Of a stretch of DNA of 64,000 nt, positions 60,749 through 64,000 are shown in pieces. The stretch comes from Reclinomonas americana ATCC 50394 (lineage: Eukaryota > Jakobida > Jakobea > Jakobida). The DNA lies in contig PS015010.1 of assembly GCA_048213135.1 (NCBI GenBank), forward strand, positions 744,001 to 808,000. The letters run 5' to 3'. Below the pieces are notes generated by a model. The model had not been told where the DNA came from, searched no databases, and worked only from the letters and a program-made list of their open reading frames with translations. The translations under genes and the position numbers were made by a program. The stretch's first letter is position 1; each line of letters starts with the position of its first letter.

Positions 60749-61838
60749 ATGACAACAGAACAAATTAAGGATATGAGAGACCGCGTTTTGGTCTTGAGGA
60801 GGTTTCTTTGACGTCGCTAACCGCGAAGCCAAGATAGCCAACGATAAACAATTGTCCCTTTCCCCGGGCTTCTGGGATGACAACACAAGGGCAACCGCCA
60901 TTCTCAAAGAAACCAAGGTTAATGAGTATTGGGTGAATATGTACCACAGCGTGGAAACCGCCGTGGAGGATTTCGCCGTGCTTTTTGATTTCTGGAAAGA
61001 AGGAGAGGCGACTGAAGAAGAAGTGAAAACGGCCCATACCGCGGCCATTACGGCTATTGAAGAGGCCGAGTTCAAAAGTACACTCAACAAACCCGAAGAC
61101 GAGATGGTGGCCGTGCTGCAGATCAACAGCGGCGCGGGTGGCACCGAAAGCCAGGACTGGGCCGAAATACTGGCCCGTATGTACCGTATGTATGGCGAAA
61201 AGCAGGGCTGGGATGTAAGCGAACTCGACTGGCAATGGGGCGACGGTGCCGGTATCAAAACCTGTACTTTCCAGTTTGACGGGCCTTTTGCCTACGGATT
61301 CCTGAAAGGGGAAAGCGGCGTGCACCGCCTGGTGCGGATATCGCCGTTTGACAGTAATGCCCGCCGTCATACCAGTTTCGCTTCTGTATATGTATACCCG
61401 CTGATCGACGACAGTATAGAAATTACCGTTAACCCCGCCGATGTTGAATGGGCCTTCTTCCGCAGTGGCGGCAGTGGTGGTCAGAACGTGAACAAAGTGG
61501 AAACGGCGGTAAGGCTTACACACAAACCCAGCGGCATCATCATTGAATGCCAGCAGGCCCGTACGCAGGGTGAGAACAGGGAGAAAGCCATGTCGATGCT
61601 CAAAAGCCGCCTGTACGAAGAGGAAATGCGCAAACGCCAGGAAGCCATTGACGCGACCAACAGCAACAAGAAAAAGATAGAGTGGGGCAGCCAGATCAGG
61701 AGTTATGTGTTCCATCCTTATAAAATGATCAAAGACCACCGCACCGACTATGAAGTGGGTAATGTGCAACCTGTTATGGACGGGGATTTGGAAGGTTTTA
61801 TTAAGGCCTACCTGATGAGTGAGAAAGAAGCGGAATAA
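60749..61838 (+). CDS. prfB: Peptide chain release factor 2, expressed by programmed +1 frameshift
   Basis: The coding sequence is 60749-60808 joined to 60810-61838, giving 362 aa. The first frame runs ATG ACA ACA GAA to CTT and meets TGA at 60809-60811; slipping one base forward at CTT-T continues into DVANREAK and the full RF2. Conserved blocks: FWDDN, the GGQ motif in [16 protein letters not shown] near residue 240 that triggers peptide release, and the SPF motif for stop-codon reading in [15 protein letters not shown]. Recognises UGA and UAA. RF2 shortage slows reading of the in-frame UGA and favours the slip, so the gene is self-regulated. A leaderless start is likely. Confidence 0.97.
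60797..60812 (+). promoter_or_regulatory. prfB programmed frameshift site
   Basis: AGGAGGTTTCTTTGAC: an internal Shine-Dalgarno-like AGGAGG three bases before the CTT slip codon and TGA-C stop context, the same spacing as in E. coli prfB. Confidence 0.96.
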
Positions 61839-61938
61839 TTTGAAAATTTGATGATTTGGAGATTTGAAGATTGAGATGCGGGAATCCGCAAACAATGTGG
61901 CGCCCGGATAGGTAACTTCAGATCTCAATCATTCATTT

Positions 61939-62328
61939 ATGAGGAGTGGGACAAAAAACCTGGTAGTTGAACTTAGTTTTGCATTTGCGGTTAAGATCAT
62001 CAAATATGCAGAGGTATTGGAGCAGGGCCGCAGGTATGTTATTGCCAGGCAGGTATTAAAATCCGGAACAAGTATCGGTGCCAATGTGAGGGAAGCGCAG
62101 AATGCGGAGAGCAAGCCTGACTTTACGCATAAATTAAAAATTGCGGCAAAAGAGGCGGATGAAACAGAATATTGGTTGTTACTTTGCAAAAGATCTGAAG
62201 GGTACCCGGATTGCGATGACTTATTAAATGATTGCTGTTCTATTATAAAAGTGCTATCCAAAATTATTGCCACATCGAAATCGAACCCATTGGCAGATCA
62301 ACAAATTTCCAAATCTTCAAATCAATAA
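61939..62328 (+). CDS. Four-helix-bundle protein (S23 / rRNA intervening-sequence family)
   Basis: 129 aa. The core has the family pattern NLVVELSFAFAVKIIKYAEV, QVLKSGTSIGANVREAQNAE (about 39-58), FTHKLKIAAKEADETEYWL and LLNDCCSIIKVLSKIIATSK. Homologs are encoded in 23S rRNA insertions or stand alone and form pentamers; function unknown. Here the gene is free-standing. Its last 12 codons run into an AAATCTTCAAATC repeat and end 2 bp before the next ATG. Confidence 0.92.
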   Translation: MRSGTKNLVVELSFAFAVKIIKYAEVLEQGRRYVIARQVLKSGTSIGANVREAQNAESKPDFTHKLKIAAKEADETEYWLLLCKRSEGYPDCDDLLNDCCSIIKVLSKIIATSKSNPLADQQISKSSNQ

Positions 62329-62330
62329 TC

Positions 62331-63965
62331 ATGCAATACGGAGACTTTTATTACCCGATGCCAGTCAACGAACCTGTTCTTAATTATGCACCCGGCAGTG
62401 CAGAAAAAAAGCGCCTCAAAGAAGTGCTGAAAGAACTGAAATCGCAGCGTATCGATGTGCCCATGTATATCGGCAATGAAGAAGTGCGTACAGGTAATAC
62501 CGTTAGTATCCGTCCGCCGCATGAGCACAAACATATTCTCGGCCAGTTCCATGTCGGCGAAAGTAAACATGTGACCAAAGCCATCAACGCAGCCCTGAAG
62601 GCCAAAGACAAATGGGCCGCCATGAGCTGGGAGAACAGGGCCAACATCTTCCTGAAAGCGGCCGACCTCATTGCCGGTAAGTACCGTCCGTATATGAACG
62701 GTACCACCATGCTGGGTCAGAGTAAGAACGCTTACCAGGCTGAGATTGACAGTGCCTGCGAAATCATCGACTTCCTCCGCTTCAATGTGCATTTCCTGAG
62801 CGATATCTACCGCCAGCAGCCCATCAGCGGGCCGGGCATGTACAACCGCATGGAATACCGCCCGCTGGAAGGTTTTGTATTCGCCCTTACACCGTTCAAC
62901 TTTACCGCTATAGGCGGCAACCTGCCCACCAGCGCCGCCATGTGTGGCAATGTGGTGGTATGGAAATGCGCCAACACGCAGGTATTCAGCGCCCAGATGT
63001 TCATGCGCATACTGCGGGAAGCGGGATTGCCCGACGGGGTAATCAACCTTGTATTCGTGGATGGACCTACCATTGGTGAAGTGGTTTTCAATCATCCTGA
63101 TTTTGCAGGTATACACTTTACCGGCAGCACCGGCGTATTCAACCGCATGTGGGAAACCATCGGTAAAAATATGGGTATGTATAAAAGCTATCCCCGCATT
63201 GTTGGGGAGACCGGCGGTAAGGATTTTGTGATCGCTCATAAATCTGCCGACGTAGATGTGGTAGCGACCGCCCTGGCCCGTGGTGCTTTTGAATACCAGG
63301 GACAAAAATGTTCCGCTGCTTCCAGGGCCTATATTCCTTCCAATATAGCGGCAGAAGTGAAGAAGAAACTGGTGGAACAGGTAAAAACGATGAAGATGGG
63401 TACCGTGGAAGACTTCACCAATTTTGTGAATGCCGTGATCGATGAAAAAAGTTTCGATAAACTGGAAGGTTATATCCGCAACGCCCGCAAACGCGACAGC
63501 GGCGCTAAAATATGGGTAGGTGGTAAATGCGATAAAACCGAAGGCTACTTTATTGAGCCCACCATTATTGAAGCCACCGATCCTAAATACGTGACCATGT
63601 GTGAAGAACTCTTTGGGCCGGTACTGACTGTTTACATCTATGATGAAAATAAATATGAAGAAACCCTGAAACTGGTTGACAGCACTTCCGGCTACGCCCT
63701 CACCGGTGCCGTTATCGCCCGCGACCGTGCGGCGGTGGAGCTGGCCACCAACAGGCTGCGCAACAGTGCAGGCAACTTCTACATCAACGATAAGCCTACA
63801 GGCGCTGTAGTAGGTCAGCAGCCATTTGGCGGCGCCCGTGCAAGCGGTACCAACGATAAGGCCGGCTCGCAGCTGAACCTCTACCGCTGGTTAAGCGCAC
63901 GCACCATTAAGGAAACTTTTGTACCACCGGTGGATTACAGTTATCCGTTTATGCAGGAGAAATAA
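62331..63965 (+). CDS. pruA: L-glutamate gamma-semialdehyde (1-pyrroline-5-carboxylate) dehydrogenase
   Basis: 544 aa from the ATG at 62331 (MQYGDFYYPMPVNEPVLNYA); the upstream-extended frame runs through the preceding gene and is rejected. Aldehyde dehydrogenase fold: FALTPFNFTAIGGNLPTSAA cofactor cleft, GIHFTGSTGVF, VGETGGKDFVIAHKSAD with the general base Glu, and YQGQKCSAASRAY with the catalytic Cys. FGGARASGTNDKAG near the C-terminus is typical of the P5C branch. Second step of proline breakdown to glutamate, cytoplasmic. The stand-alone form matches the monofunctional type. Confidence 0.96.
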   Translation: MQYGDFYYPMPVNEPVLNYAPGSAEKKRLKEVLKELKSQRIDVPMYIGNEEVRTGNTVSIRPPHEHKHILGQFHVGESKHVTKAINAALKAKDKWAAMSWENRANIFLKAADLIAGKYRPYMNGTTMLGQSKNAYQAEIDSACEIIDFLRFNVHFLSDIYRQQPISGPGMYNRMEYRPLEGFVFALTPFNFTAIGGNLPTSAAMCGNVVVWKCANTQVFSAQMFMRILREAGLPDGVINLVFVDGPTIGEVVFNHPDFAGIHFTGSTGVFNRMWETIGKNMGMYKSYPRIVGETGGKDFVIAHKSADVDVVATALARGAFEYQGQKCSAASRAYIPSNIAAEVKKKLVEQVKTMKMGTVEDFTNFVNAVIDEKSFDKLEGYIRNARKRDSGAKIWVGGKCDKTEGYFIEPTIIEATDPKYVTMCEELFGPVLTVYIYDENKYEETLKLVDSTSGYALTGAVIARDRAAVELATNRLRNSAGNFYINDKPTGAVVGQQPFGGARASGTNDKAGSQLNLYRWLSARTIKETFVPPVDYSYPFMQEK

Positions 63966-64000
63966 TTAAAAAATCAAAGGGAAAAATTAAAAAGGGAGAT

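Noticed and set aside
60809-60811. In-frame TGA near the start of prfB as a disabling mutation
   Set aside because: It is the programmed frameshift stop with complete AGGAGG and CTT-TGA-C context.
60765-61928. 387-codon minus-strand frame
   Set aside because: It is antisense to prfB; the plus-strand protein carries the GGQ motif and full RF2 homology.

Overview
The window comes from a Bacteroidota genome, most likely a Chitinophagaceae-type soil or rhizosphere bacterium. It has a SusC/SusD pair, a gliding-motility-type (type IX) secretion C-terminal domain, many short secreted lipoproteins, promoters of the TTTG / TAnnTTTG kind and almost no Shine-Dalgarno sequences. Genus assignment is inference. 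I saw no rRNA, tRNA, CRISPR array, prophage or transposase gene, though I could not run a tRNA scan.

Layout. 1-4000: start of an L,D-transpeptidase-like lipoprotein, a 725-aa secreted protein with a caspase-like C-terminal signature, and purC. 4048-8058: a TonB-dependent receptor with a fasciclin-domain lipoprotein. 8100-8750: a repeat-only stretch with a 14-unit, 21-bp minisatellite and two copies of a REP-like hairpin. 8752-12000: small lipoproteins, a GNAT enzyme and a two-gene cassette ending in a predicted PD-(D/E)XK nuclease. 12077-20018 (minus): a beta-lactamase-fold hydrolase with tandem repeats, a Fic AMPylase with its own operator-like palindrome, the ligase-associated pair PdeM / Lhr-like helicase, and YchF. 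20488-21888: SpmA/SpmB fusion. 21989-28473 (minus): DeoR regulator, SusC, SusD and a DUF4397 lipoprotein. 28655-33936: serine hydrolase, serA, cytochrome c, type II NADH dehydrogenase, helical-repeat protein.

33972-42641 is a glycan-breakdown neighbourhood: a NahK-like sugar kinase facing GH35 beta-galactosidase, GH2 beta-mannosidase, CutC, glycosylasparaginase and a GH109-type enzyme. Together they could strip N- and O-glycan cores and phosphorylate the released amino sugar. 42840-50171: RNase R, prenyl synthase, an ABC-F remnant, an amino-acid permease, a DUF2027/Smr protein and YitT. 50248-64000: a predicted cysteine-peptidase-like protein with a lipoprotein, OB-fold protein and YceI, MtfA-type peptidase, a large SprB-repeat/CHU_C protein, two tandem M14 peptidases (one degenerate), prfB with its programmed frameshift, a four-helix-bundle protein and the delta-1-pyrroline-5-carboxylate dehydrogenase.

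The most unusual aspect is between genes. At least twelve copies of a hairpin repeat (core GCCTGGTCTCCCGACCAGCG) lie at seven intergenic loci, often in a fixed order with two other repeat modules, and the flanking stem bases change in compensating pairs. This looks like a composite dispersed element maintained for a folded DNA or RNA structure, with no mobilising enzyme in the window.
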